Of a stretch of DNA of 64,000 nucleotides, positions 17,515 through 26,121 are shown one piece after another. A program made the position numbers and the translations under genes. Source of the stretch: Shewanella gaetbuli (GTDB lineage: Bacteria; Pseudomonadota; Gammaproteobacteria; Enterobacterales; Shewanellaceae); contig NZ_JAKIKP010000011.1 in assembly GCF_023284065.1 (NCBI RefSeq), positions 61,052 through 125,051 on the forward strand. The letters run 5' to 3'. Numbering within the stretch: position 1 is the stretch's first letter; every line of letters starts with the position of its first letter. The notes under the pieces are model-generated. The model made no database searches, was not told the origin of the DNA, and saw only the letters and a list, made by a program, of their open reading frames with translations.

Positions 17515-18462
17515 ATGTTCACTTTTACGATAGTTTTTTTATTTGTCATTTTTATTTTATATAAGCTGATGTTAATTGTACCCATGCGTGAGGTACATGT
17601 TATTGAGCGTTTAGGTAAATTCAGAACCGTACTTCAGCCGGGTTTTCATTTTTTAGTGCCCTTTGTTGACCGTGTGGCTTATCGCCATGATACCCGTGAA
17701 GAAGTGCTTGATGTGCCTCCACAAAGTTGTATTTCTAAAGATAATACTCAGTTAGAAGTGGACGGTTTGGTGTACCTAAAAGTCATGGATGGCAAGTTAG
17801 CCAGTTACGGTATTGAGAATTACCGTAAAGCAGCGGTGAATTTAGCGCAAACCACCATGCGTTCTGAAATAGGTAAGTTAACCTTGTCGCAAACGTTTTC
17901 TGAGCGTGACAGTTTAAACGAGTCTATTGTTCGTGAAATTGACAAAGCGTCAGACCCGTGGGGAATTAAAGTCCTGCGTTATGAAATTAAAAACATCACT
18001 CCCTCACATCATGTTATTCATACCCTAGAAAAACAAATGGAAGCTGAGCGTCAAAAACGTGCTGAAATTACCCTAGCCAATGCTGAAAAAGCAGCGATGA
18101 TTAATATGTCTGAAGGTGAGCGTCAAGAAGCGATTAACTTATCTGAAGGCCAAAAACAAAAACGTATTAACGAAGCGATTGGTACTGGCCAAGAGATTTC
18201 AATTATTGCCAATGCTAAAGCGGAAGGTATGGGCATGATTTGTCAGGCTTTAGCGGTAAATGGCGGTAATGACGCCATGAACATGCTGTTAAAAGAGCAG
18301 TTTATTGAGCAAGTGGGGGACATTTTGGCACAGTCGCAGGTGTCTGTTGTTCCTGCTGAAATGGCAAAACTAGAAGGGTTTTTTGAAGGAATGGAGCAAG
18401 TCACCAGCGCGGTGTCAAATACAGCTTCAACAGCAACCCCATCAGCAAAAGGAGCGCGATAA
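17515..18462 (+). CDS. SPFH/stomatin-like membrane protein (QmcA type), copy 1
   Basis: I use ATG 17515, with AAGGAT upstream; it gives 315 aa and starts with one membrane segment (TFTIVFLFVIFILYKLMLIV). The SPFH domain follows: EVHVIERLGKFRTVLQPGFH, REEVLDVPPQSC, VNLAQTTMRSEIGKLTL, FSERDSLN and WGIKVLRYEIKNITP. A Glu/Ala-rich coiled coil then carries repeats of the form I-N-x-SEG. Such proteins form large membrane rings that organise proteases or transporters. It lies in an operon nfeD-SPFH-SPFH; its stop overlaps the next start by one base (TAATG). Confidence 0.9.
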   Translation: MFTFTIVFLFVIFILYKLMLIVPMREVHVIERLGKFRTVLQPGFHFLVPFVDRVAYRHDTREEVLDVPPQSCISKDNTQLEVDGLVYLKVMDGKLASYGIENYRKAAVNLAQTTMRSEIGKLTLSQTFSERDSLNESIVREIDKASDPWGIKVLRYEIKNITPSHHVIHTLEKQMEAERQKRAEITLANAEKAAMINMSEGERQEAINLSEGQKQKRINEAIGTGQEISIIANAKAEGMGMICQALAVNGGNDAMNMLLKEQFIEQVGDILAQSQVSVVPAEMAKLEGFFEGMEQVTSAVSNTASTATPSAKGAR

Positions 18463-19397
18463 TGATTAATGGTGTAGATACAGACATGATTGTTATGGGG
18501 ATTTGGGGCTTCATTTTTGCCATCTTTGTAATGAAGCTATTTCAGTCAATTCGTTTAGTGCCGACTAAATCTGCTTATATTGTTGAGCGGTTAGGTAAAT
18601 ACCACAGCACCTTAGATGCAGGGTTTCATGCACTGGTGCCATTTATTGATAAAGTAGCTTACATTCATGATTTAAAAGAAGAAACCATTGATGTACCACC
18701 GCAAGAGTGTTTCTCAAGCGATGAAGTGAATGTAGAAGTGGATGGAGTGATTTATATTTCGGTTACTGATCCTGTTAAAGCGAGCTACGGTATTACTGAC
18801 TATCGTTATGCTGCAATTCAATTGGCGCAAACTACAACTCGTTCGGTAATTGGTACCCTAGACCTTGACCGCACCTTTGAAGAGCGTGACTTAATTTCAG
18901 CTAAAGTGGTTGAAGTATTAGATGAAGCAGGCGCTTTATGGGGCATTCGAGTTCATCGTTATGAAATTAAAAATATCACCCCACCTGAAACCGTAAAAAA
19001 CGCCATGGAAATGCAAGTGAATGCAGAGCGTGAACGCCGTGCATTATTAGCAAAAAGTGAAGGTGATAAGCAAAGTAAAATTAATCGCTCTGAAGGTGTG
19101 ATGGCAGAAACCATTAACCGCTCAGAAGGTGAGATGCAGCGCCGCATTAATGAAGCAGAAGGTAAAGCGCAAGAGATTTTAACTCTTGCTAAAGCAACGT
19201 CTGAGTCTATTGAAAGGCTGGCTAAAGTTATTTCTGCAGAGGGTGGTCAAAGTGCATTGCGAATGCAGTTGGGCGAACAATACTTGAAGCAGTTAAATGG
19301 CTTAAGTAAACAAGACAGCCGCATTGTATTGCCGGGTAACTTAGTTAATTTTGAATACTGGATGGATAGTATTGGCTTAAAGGAAGACAAAAAGTAA
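18462..19397 (+). CDS. SPFH/stomatin-like membrane protein (QmcA type), copy 2
   Basis: The 311-aa product is a clear paralogue of the preceding gene. It has an N-terminal membrane segment, YIVERLGKYHSTLDAGFHAL, EETIDVPPQECFSSDEVNVE, IQLAQTTTRSVIGTLDLDRT, FEERDLI and WGIRVHRYEIKNITPPE, then a coiled coil with repeated SEG units. The one-base overlap with copy 1 implies coupled translation and perhaps equal amounts, so a mixed ring of the two proteins is plausible. No catalytic residues are expected. Confidence 0.9.
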   Translation: MINGVDTDMIVMGIWGFIFAIFVMKLFQSIRLVPTKSAYIVERLGKYHSTLDAGFHALVPFIDKVAYIHDLKEETIDVPPQECFSSDEVNVEVDGVIYISVTDPVKASYGITDYRYAAIQLAQTTTRSVIGTLDLDRTFEERDLISAKVVEVLDEAGALWGIRVHRYEIKNITPPETVKNAMEMQVNAERERRALLAKSEGDKQSKINRSEGVMAETINRSEGEMQRRINEAEGKAQEILTLAKATSESIERLAKVISAEGGQSALRMQLGEQYLKQLNGLSKQDSRIVLPGNLVNFEYWMDSIGLKEDKK

Positions 19398-19421
19398 AGC
19401 CAGTTGCAGTTTAACGTATCC

Positions 19422-19452
19422 AATAACAGTCAGATTTATCTGGCTGTTATTA
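19422..19452 (+). terminator. Hairpin after the nfeD-SPFH operon
   Basis: Thirteen-position stem AATAACAGTCAGA with TCTGGCTGTTATT (19422-19434 with 19439-19451; one T-G pair), loop TTTA. The U-tract is short (TTATTTG). Confidence 0.65.
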
Positions 19453-19485
19453 TTTGTGCTCAATGTGATTTATTAACCTAGAGAT

Positions 19486-19535
19486 AAAATTAACACTGAC
19501 CCCATATTTCAAAATTAACACTGACCCCATATTTC
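19486..19535. repeat. Exact tandem duplication of a 25-nt REP-like sequence
   Basis: AAAATTAACACTGACCCCAT plus ATTTC occurs twice without gap, at 19486-19510 and 19511-19535. Soon after, GTGTTAATTTT (19545-19555) gives the inverse of its first part. The reverse complement contains GGGGTCAGTGTTAATTTT, which resembles sequences found beside REP-associated (Y1) transposase genes; no such gene is in the window. Confidence 0.75.
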
Positions 19536-19567
19536 ACAGTTAGCGTGTTAATTTTTAATATCTTATT

Positions 19568-20440
19568 TTAGCTTTTCTGCCGAGTTAAATGCTCAACAAA
19601 CACTTTAGCTGCTGATGAAAAAGCATGGTCAACAGGGTAAATTAACGTTAAGTCGGTAAAGCCGGCACTCAATTCGGGTAATACATTAATAAGTTGGTTG
19701 TTTTCTACTGCTTCTTGAGCAATAACTTGTGGCAATAAAGTAATTCCCGCGCCACCTAAGCATAGGTTATATAAGGAGTTATAATCACTACATACTACTT
19801 TATGATTTGCTGAAATAGTATTTTGCTGAAAACGCCATTTTTCTTCAACTAACCCACTGGTACCTCTAAAGCCAAGCAATGATTGATATTGTAGGTCATT
19901 AAGGTTTTCAATCACTGAAGACTTCTCTAAATAGCCGGGGCTGGCATAGATTTTCCGTTCAAAGCTTAATAATTTTTTAGCGACAAACTGATTGTCTTGA
20001 ATGTGGTTAATGTCGATGACTAAATCGAGTTCTAGTCGGCTTATATCTTTATAGCCTCCGGAAACCACTTCAATATCTAATTTTACTTGAGGGTAGGTAT
20101 GAACAAAGCTCGCTATTTTATGATCAAGGATTTTGTCGACAAATGGCAGTAAACCAACACGGATACTACCTTGAACTTCGTTATAACGATTTTTGAATAC
20201 CATAGCGGCATTTTTAAGCTGCTTCAATAATGGCGATATTTGTTCTAAGTACAGCTCACCAGAGGGGGTTAACGACATTGCTCGGGTGGTGCGGGTAAAC
20301 AAAGGCGCACCTAACTGTTTTTCTAACTCAGCAATTCTTCTACTGACTAAGGCGCGACGGGTATTCAATGACTCTGCCGCTTTGGCAAAACTACCTTGTT
20401 CAGCTACCAGAATAAATAGCTCCAAATCATTGATATTCAA
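19568..20440 (-). CDS. LysR-family transcriptional regulator
   Basis: The product (290 aa) has the N-terminal winged helix of LysR proteins: MNINDLELFILVAEQGSFAK, AESLNTRRALVSRRIAELE, QLGAPLFTRTTRAMSLTPSG. The periplasmic-binding-like effector domain follows (GSIRVGLLPFVDKILDHKIA, CLGGAGITLLPQVIAQEAV). The helix-turn-helix resembles the AaeR/DmlR-type branch in general form. The target and ligand are not known. It is divergent from uvrD and has no obvious metabolic neighbour, so it may control a distant gene. Confidence 0.9.
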   Translation of the reverse strand: MNINDLELFILVAEQGSFAKAAESLNTRRALVSRRIAELEKQLGAPLFTRTTRAMSLTPSGELYLEQISPLLKQLKNAAMVFKNRYNEVQGSIRVGLLPFVDKILDHKIASFVHTYPQVKLDIEVVSGGYKDISRLELDLVIDINHIQDNQFVAKKLLSFERKIYASPGYLEKSSVIENLNDLQYQSLLGFRGTSGLVEEKWRFQQNTISANHKVVCSDYNSLYNLCLGGAGITLLPQVIAQEAVENNQLINVLPELSAGFTDLTLIYPVDHAFSSAAKVFVEHLTRQKS

Positions 20441-20656
20441 AATAATCCTATTCCTTAAAATTTCAGACGTTTCATAGTAGTTTTCGGGCCAAATTTTGTC
20501 AATTTAACTCAGTCACTCTGGGGTAGCTTGGTCAATAGTTGGTCACCTAGCATAGTCATTGCACTGTTGAGTATCAAGCTGACATTAATCTGCGTCTGTT
20601 CATCGCATCTCGGCGGCATTTGAGGATATAATGCCTGCAGATTTCTGGGAGGAAGA

Positions 20657-22840
20657 ATGGACGTATCACGATTATTAGACGGCCTAAATGACAAGCAACG
20701 CGAAGCCGTAGGCGCACCTTTATCTAACATGCTAGTGCTGGCTGGCGCAGGCAGTGGTAAAACTAGGGTGTTAACCCATCGTATAGCTTGGTTAATGCAG
20801 GTTGAACAGCAAAGTCCATATTCTATTTTGGCGGTGACCTTTACCAATAAAGCTGCGGCTGAAATGCGTGAGCGTGTTGAAAAAGTGGTTGGCAGTAATA
20901 TGGGGCGCATGTGGATTGGGACTTTCCATGGTTTAGCGCATCGTATACTACGTACTCATTTTCAAGATGCAAATTTACCGCAGAGCTTTCAAATTATTGA
21001 TTCTGACGACCAATTAAGGCTGTTAAAGCGTATTCTAAAAAGCCTTAATTTAGATGATAAACAATATCCTCCTAGACAAGCTCAAGCTTATATTAACGGC
21101 AAAAAAGACCAAGGGTTACGCCCTAAGCATATTGATGCTGGTGGCTTTCCTATTGAACAAAACTTATTAAATATTTATAAAATTTACCAAGAGTCTTGTG
21201 ACCGAGCCGGCTTGGTGGATTTTGCCGAAATTTTATTGCGCGCACACGAGTTATGGCTCAACAAGCCACATATTCTTAATCATTACCAAGACCGTTTCCG
21301 CCATATTTTGGTGGACGAATTTCAAGACACCAACGCCATTCAATATGCGTGGATCAGAGTATTAGCGGGTAATAGTGCTAATGTAATGATAGTGGGTGAC
21401 GATGACCAATCTATTTATGGCTGGCGTGGCGCACAAATTGAAAACCTCCATCGTTTCTTAAAAGACTTTCCCGGTGCAGAAACCGTCAGGTTAGAACAAA
21501 ACTATCGTTCTACTGGCAATATTTTGAAAGCATCAAATGATCTGATTGCCAATAACCCAGAACGTTTAGGTAAAAAACTGTGGACAGAAGATAAAGATGG
21601 CGAGCCGATTTCAGTCTATTGTGCGTTTAATGAAATGGACGAAGCTAAATTTATTGTTGGCCGCATAAATGATTGGCAAGACAAGGGCGGAAGCCTAAGT
21701 GATTGTGCCATTTTATATCGCTCAAATGCTCAGTCTCGTGTGCTAGAAGAAGCGTTATTACATCGGGGTTTAGCGTATCGTATTTATGGTGGCCTGCGCT
21801 TCTTCGAACGCCAAGAAATTAAAGATGCTATGGGGTATATGCGCCTCATTAATAATAAAGATGATGATGCGGCATTCGAGCGGGTGGTGAATACCCCAAC
21901 CCGTGGTATTGGCGACCGTACACTTGAAATTATTCGCTCAACAGCAAGGCAACAGCAACTCACACTTTGGCAAGCTAGCTTGCGATTATTGGAAGAAAAA
22001 GTGTTAGCAGGACGAGCCGCTAATGCCGTACGTGGCTTTATGGATTTAATTATTAATATGCGTACAGATACCGCAGACATGCTGTTGTATCGTATGGCCG
22101 ACAGCGTGATTAACCAGTCAGGTTTACGTGCTATGTATGAGGCTGAAAAAGGCGAAAAAGCCCAAGCTCGTATTGAAAACTTAAACGAACTGGTTACCGC
22201 AGCACGTAGTTTTGAAATGCCAGAAGAGCTTGAAGATATGGGCGAGCTAAATGCCTTTTTATCCCATGCGGCATTAGAAGCAGGTGAAGGGCAAGCAGAT
22301 GCCTTTACCGATGCGGTGCAATTAATGACCTTGCATTCAGCCAAAGGGCTCGAGTTTCCAATGGTGTTTATGGCCGGGGTAGAAGAAGGTATTTTCCCTA
22401 GTAAAATGGCCCTTGATGAAGGTGATCGTTTAGATGAAGAACGCCGCCTTTGCTATGTGGGTATGACCCGCGCAATGCAAAAACTGTACATTAGCTATGC
22501 GGAATCTCGTCGTATTTATGGCCGTGAAGATTATGCTAGACCATCGCGATTTATTAATGAAATTCCACAAGAATATGTTGAGCAAATACGATTGCAGGCA
22601 CAAGTGTCTCCCTCAATGAGCAGCCGTTTCCCTTCACGTACACCCGCGCCGAGTTTTTCACAAAGCTCAGCAAATACCACGGGTTTTAGTGTGGGGCAGC
22701 GAGTGAAGCATTTCAAATTTGCCGAAGGGGTAGTAACCAACTTTGAAGGCACCGGTGAGAAGGCCAGAATACAAGTTAACTTTCGAGATTTTGGCAGTAA
22801 GTGGCTGTTAGTCAGTTTAGCTAAACTGGAAGCCTGTTAG
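20657..22840 (+). CDS. uvrD: DNA helicase II, UvrD
   Basis: At 727 aa it is near the E. coli length (720). SF1A motifs are complete: Walker [20 protein letters not shown], motif Ia [15 protein letters not shown], motif [10 protein letters not shown], motif [16 protein letters not shown], motif IV LEQNYRS, motif [17 protein letters not shown] and motif VI YVGMTRA. The C-terminal Tudor-like RNA-polymerase-binding segment is present ([19 protein letters not shown]). It unwinds 3'-5' in mismatch and nucleotide-excision repair. GGGAGGAAG precedes ATG 20657. A TATAAT hexamer lies at 20627-20632. I see no LexA-type CTGT-N8-ACAG box upstream, unlike the SOS control known in E. coli. Confidence 0.96.
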   Translation: MDVSRLLDGLNDKQREAVGAPLSNMLVLAGAGSGKTRVLTHRIAWLMQVEQQSPYSILAVTFTNKAAAEMRERVEKVVGSNMGRMWIGTFHGLAHRILRTHFQDANLPQSFQIIDSDDQLRLLKRILKSLNLDDKQYPPRQAQAYINGKKDQGLRPKHIDAGGFPIEQNLLNIYKIYQESCDRAGLVDFAEILLRAHELWLNKPHILNHYQDRFRHILVDEFQDTNAIQYAWIRVLAGNSANVMIVGDDDQSIYGWRGAQIENLHRFLKDFPGAETVRLEQNYRSTGNILKASNDLIANNPERLGKKLWTEDKDGEPISVYCAFNEMDEAKFIVGRINDWQDKGGSLSDCAILYRSNAQSRVLEEALLHRGLAYRIYGGLRFFERQEIKDAMGYMRLINNKDDDAAFERVVNTPTRGIGDRTLEIIRSTARQQQLTLWQASLRLLEEKVLAGRAANAVRGFMDLIINMRTDTADMLLYRMADSVINQSGLRAMYEAEKGEKAQARIENLNELVTAARSFEMPEELEDMGELNAFLSHAALEAGEGQADAFTDAVQLMTLHSAKGLEFPMVFMAGVEEGIFPSKMALDEGDRLDEERRLCYVGMTRAMQKLYISYAESRRIYGREDYARPSRFINEIPQEYVEQIRLQAQVSPSMSSRFPSRTPAPSFSQSSANTTGFSVGQRVKHFKFAEGVVTNFEGTGEKARIQVNFRDFGSKWLLVSLAKLEAC

Positions 22841-22854
22841 GCAAGGAGATTGGG

Positions 22855-23715
22855 GTGAAACAAAAATTACACGCTTATGCCCGATTAATGCGAATTGACC
22901 GCCCAATTGGAACCTTATTGCTACTATGGCCATGTTTAATGGCGCTATTTTTAGCAGCTAAAGGCATGCCAGATATAAAGGTGTTAATTATCTTTATTTT
23001 TGGGGTGGTGATTATGCGTGCCTGTGGTTGCATTATTAACGACTTTGCAGACCGAAAATTAGATGCCCATGTTGAGCGCACCAAAAGTAGACCATTAGTG
23101 TCAGGTGAAATTACCGTAAAACAGGCGCTGAGTTTGTTTGTGGTATTAGCTTTAGTGGCATTTTCGTTAGTCTTATTGTTAAACCCTTTAGTGGTGCAAT
23201 TGTCGGTTGTTGGTATTATTTTGACCATTATGTATCCGTTTATGAAACGGGTAACAAATATGCCGCAAATGTTTTTGGGCGTGGTGTGGAGTTGGTCAAT
23301 CCCAATGGCCTATGCGGCGCAATTAGGCACGGTACCGGTAGACGCCTGGTGGTTATTTATGGCTAACTGGTGTTGGACCGTGGCCTACGACACCATGTAT
23401 GCCATGGTGGACAGAGATGATGATTTAAAAGTCGGTATTAAGTCGACAGCCATTTTATTTGGTCGCTTCGACCGACAATGGATTGCTGCATTTCAAATAG
23501 CGGCGCTGTGCTGTTTTATTATGGCTGGACTCAGTGCCGACAGAGGAATGGTTTATGCCCTTGGCATAATCACTTTTGTGGGTTTTAGCTCATATCAACA
23601 AACACTTATTTATGGCCGAGAGCGTGCCACCTGTTTTAAAGCTTTTTTAAATAATAATTGGGCAGGAATGATTTTGTTTACCACTTTAGCCATGGATTTT
23701 TTGGTAAAAGCCTGA
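22855..23715 (+). CDS. ubiA: 4-hydroxybenzoate octaprenyltransferase
   Basis: The start is GTG 22855 with AAGGAG at 22843-22848, 14 nt after uvrD. The product (286 aa) is a multi-helix integral membrane protein. The two Asp-rich prenyltransferase motifs are [20 protein letters not shown] and [20 protein letters not shown]. It attaches the polyprenyl tail to 4-hydroxybenzoate, the committed membrane step of ubiquinone synthesis. Other quinone genes in the window are ubiD, fre and ubiK. Co-transcription with uvrD is likely from spacing. Confidence 0.95.
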   Translation: MKQKLHAYARLMRIDRPIGTLLLLWPCLMALFLAAKGMPDIKVLIIFIFGVVIMRACGCIINDFADRKLDAHVERTKSRPLVSGEITVKQALSLFVVLALVAFSLVLLLNPLVVQLSVVGIILTIMYPFMKRVTNMPQMFLGVVWSWSIPMAYAAQLGTVPVDAWWLFMANWCWTVAYDTMYAMVDRDDDLKVGIKSTAILFGRFDRQWIAAFQIAALCCFIMAGLSADRGMVYALGIITFVGFSSYQQTLIYGRERATCFKAFLNNNWAGMILFTTLAMDFLVKA

Positions 23716-24019
23716 TTTAGCTTTTATGCAAGGGGAGGGGATTTGCTTATTCCCTTCACCTCCTAACAGCTTTGTTGTTATTGGTTTTAGTTGAATAAGT
23801 CTTAATTTGAAATGTCAGGTTTGACTAATAGATCTTAATCAAATCTGAGCGTCTCTTATGTGACAACCAATCTTGGTTGTTCAGACCAACGGTGCGACCT
23901 AAACAAATAAAATTAATAATTGGACGTTTAAGCAACTCATTTCAGGACAGAAACGTTTTAGACTACGAATTTTATACTTCATTTATATTGGATCTTTTTC
24001 TGAAGTCCATTACGTCAAT

Positions 24020-24920
24020 TTAACCAATTGCCTGCCGCAGGCCTATCGTGTAAGCACGACCGTGACACGCTGCACTCTTTATATAAATCAAAAGGTCCCT
24101 GAAAGCTCGGCCATGACGAATAACATCCATGTTAAACAGCCAGTTCAGCATCCATGCCTCTCGCTCAAAGCGTTTCACACCGTGAAACTTCGCCATGTCA
24201 TGGTCAAATTTGTTCCAGACAAATTTTGACATTCCCACCATCCATGGTGGTCAGTAGTCACCGCCGCGCTTACACCTGAAATTTTCGCCTCTTCGATTTG
24301 ACCTTATTTACATCTAATTAGACGTAAAAACTTTCAGATTCAATGTGAATTGAGGGCATCGAGAAAAGTTCGTGAGTCTTGGCATGGATGCCACGCTAGC
24401 TTACGTTAGGCCACGGTCACTCCTTGGCATCCCTGCCACCGTGACATTTGTAAATCCATTTACTTCAGATACCTATCGGAAGCGTTAGAGAGATTTTGTA
24501 TTAGCCGACAATGACCGAAAGCAGATACCTACGAAGTTAAAAGCTGGATTAATCCCCATCGAAAATTATGCGTTTTTCAGCATTTTTCGCCTGGGGCGCT
24601 GAGGGTTTCCAAAGGGGCGCAAGCGTTTTGCCCCTTTGGTCTGGTGTGGGCGAAGCGCCACGACGTTAGTGGCCGCAGGCCATAGCCTCATACTAATCAA
24701 TTGCCTGTCGCAGACCTTTGTGCAGATAATCCAGCTAGACGCCGCAAGCACTTCCCTGTGGGCTTAACCAAAACATCCATGTTTTGGATACTCGCTGGCT
24801 CATCTGCACCTTGATTATTGTCTCTTCGATTTGACCTTGTTTGTTTCTACTAATCTAAAAACCAAAAGCATGAAATTTTATTGATGACTTCATTTGAATT
24901 GAGGGCATCGAGAAAAGGTC
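24020..24920. repeat. Composite repetitive element: two diverged blocks and ATCCAT-centred hairpins
   Basis: Three sequence blocks occur twice in the same order. Block 1 is CAATTGCCTG(C/T)CGCAG(G/A)CC (about 24025 and 24698). Block 2 is TCTTCGATTTGACCTT followed by TTT and CTAAT (about 24290 and 24822). Block 3 is GAATTGAGGGCATCGAGAAA (about 24353 and 24897). Between them stand four hairpins whose loops are all ATCCAT or ATGGAT: 24121-24134, 24235-24250, 24380-24393 and 24768-24787. The layout suggests two related copies of a mobile or multi-copy non-coding element, with unrelated sequence between them. Confidence 0.6.
24720..24809. ncRNA. Candidate structured element: nested stem-loop
   Basis: GTGCAGAT (24720-24727) pairs with ATCTGCAC (24802-24809). 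After a 3x3 internal loop, CCAGC (24731-24735) pairs with GCTGG (24794-24798). Inside lies the 9-bp hairpin CCAAAACAT/ATGTTTTGG (24768-24776 with 24779-24787). The nesting favours a folded RNA or single-stranded DNA, but no promoter is evident and transcription is unproven. Confidence 0.35.
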
Positions 24921-24945
24921 ACAGCAGGCCATATTCAAACTTGTT

Positions 24946-25416
24946 TTGGGGCATGTTTGGGTAAAGGTGGTGGCTTGTTTGTGTTTGGCTTTAATGAGTT
25001 ATTATCTTTTAGCAGGTTGGAGTGAGCTAGTTGCCATTGTTGTGGCTAGTATTATTGGCTATACGTTGATGGGGATTGTGGCTAATCATAGGTTGTCTCG
25101 ATATTATTCATTATATATTTTGCGAAAAAAGTTAATTATTAATAATGCCTTATGGGGATTTTTGGTTGTAGATTTAGCGAATATTGAACACATTACTAAG
25201 ATTGATAAAAAACTTGATGACCATGATAAGCCGCAACAGAATAACATTTTGACTATAGGTAATGGCGATGCCAATATTTTTATCAGTTTTCATGCTGATG
25301 TTGTTTATCATGGCGCAATGGGGCAATTACCTGAGCCTATTTCTCAAGTGTATTTGTCGGTTGATAAGCCAGCACAATTTATAGAAAAGGTTAATCTGGT
25401 TCGAGTTGCGGATTAA
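24946..25416 (+). CDS. Membrane protein of unknown function, start uncertain
   Basis: The product has about 156 aa if TTG 24946 is used. There is no ATG with a ribosome-binding site near; the next ATG is inside the first hydrophobic segment. Two hydrophobic segments (VVACLCLALMSYYLLAGW and LVAIVVASIIGYTLMGIV) are followed by a soluble part with RYYSLYILRKKLIINNALWG and EPISQVYLSVDKPAQFIEKV. The frame is open upstream only to 24898, which is inside the last block of the repetitive element. The element may therefore have replaced the original 5' end. I do not recognise the family. Confidence 0.5.
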   Translation: MGHVWVKVVACLCLALMSYYLLAGWSELVAIVVASIIGYTLMGIVANHRLSRYYSLYILRKKLIINNALWGFLVVDLANIEHITKIDKKLDDHDKPQQNNILTIGNGDANIFISFHADVVYHGAMGQLPEPISQVYLSVDKPAQFIEKVNLVRVAD

Positions 25417-25421
25417 GTTAA

Positions 25422-25456
25422 TAAAAAATGCGCAATGGAGCCATTGCGCATGTTAA
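25422..25456. terminator. Terminator between convergent genes
   Basis: Stem ATGCGCAATGG/CCATTGCGCAT (25428-25438 with 25441-25451), flanked by AAAAAA on the left, so it has a U-tract for the minus-strand MazG-like gene. Confidence 0.85.
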
Positions 25457-25483
25457 GTTTAAGACGATTAATAAAAGGGTTAT

Positions 25484-26062
25484 TTAGTCTTTAACTAATT
25501 TATCTAGCTCGGCAGGGCGATAATAAACCGATTTTAATACCTTACCTTTACGTACTGTTTTACCCGCCATTTCAACGTCTTTAGCGCACTTTGCAATTAA
25601 AAAATCGCCTTTTACACTACCAACAATTTCAACCCCTTGAGTGGCGTAATGGGCAATGGTTTCGTCTAGTTCTTGTTGGTTGCGGCACACTTTGCTCATG
25701 TTGCTTGAATGCACTTCATCCCAACATTCAATAAAGTTAATTTCACGGTTTTTAGCGACATTTAAAAGCAAATCAATCAAATAGCTAATTTCAATGCGAT
25801 CGCTTACCTTTGATGCGCCTAAATGTACTAATCGGCCCATTAATACATAAACAGAATCGACGATGGCATCGGCTTGCTCAATACGAGAGTCCGCTTCAGC
25901 CAACTCGGTCATCTCTTCAATAATAAGCGATGTGTGCAAAGTGTCAGCTTGTGAGTCTAAGCTCTCTGGCAATTCAACAGGTAAATCGAATGTGCTGCGA
26001 AACTCAAAAATATCGCGATACAGGTGGTCGTATATGGGTTGGGTTAATTGAGTTAGTTGCAT
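25484..26062 (-). CDS. MazG-like nucleotide pyrophosphohydrolase family protein
   Basis: The product (192 aa) contains the acidic helical motif of all-alpha NTP pyrophosphohydrolases: LIIEEMTELAEADSRIEQ, then ADAIVDSVYVLMG (EExxE followed by E/DxxD). FIECWDEVHSSNMSKV further on is shared by this branch of PRA-PH/MazG-like proteins. The C-terminal 60 residues (VKGDFLIAKCAKDVEMAGKT) form a small extra domain. It probably hydrolyses a (d)NTP or related nucleotide in a Mg-dependent way; the substrate is not known. Single gene with its own terminator. Confidence 0.8.
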   Translation of the reverse strand: MQLTQLTQPIYDHLYRDIFEFRSTFDLPVELPESLDSQADTLHTSLIIEEMTELAEADSRIEQADAIVDSVYVLMGRLVHLGASKVSDRIEISYLIDLLLNVAKNREINFIECWDEVHSSNMSKVCRNQQELDETIAHYATQGVEIVGSVKGDFLIAKCAKDVEMAGKTVRKGKVLKSVYYRPAELDKLVKD

Positions 26063-26121
26063 GGAGAACCTTTTAATAAATGAATCGTAATTCAGCGTTA
26101 ATGTATTGATTTATTTTGTTA

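Larger units (their letters stand above)
23716..24945. other. 1.2-kb region without supported protein genes
   Basis: From the ubiA stop to the next possible start there is no gene that I can support. Two minus-strand frames (73 and 61 codons, at 24020-24241 and 24566-24751) follow hairpin sequences and have no ribosome-binding sites, so I leave them out. The first 300 nt carry a weak GGGGAGGGG/CCCTTCACC hairpin soon after ubiA. The rest is a composite repeat, described separately. Base composition is mixed, unlike the AT-rich gaps elsewhere. Confidence 0.6.

Noticed and set aside
20500..20656. LexA box upstream of uvrD
   Set aside because: I looked for CTGT-N8-ACAG because E. coli uvrD is SOS-controlled; no acceptable match is visible.
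20509..20910. 133-codon minus-strand frame over the uvrD start
   Set aside because: It is the reverse frame of the conserved UvrD Walker A region and the uvrD promoter.
24020..24241. 73-codon minus-strand frame in the repeat region
   Set aside because: It spans two ATCCAT hairpins and a repeat block and has no ribosome-binding site; more likely structure than coding.
24566..24751. 61-codon minus-strand frame in the repeat region
   Set aside because: Composition looks like a translated GC-richer repeat; no start signal or family.
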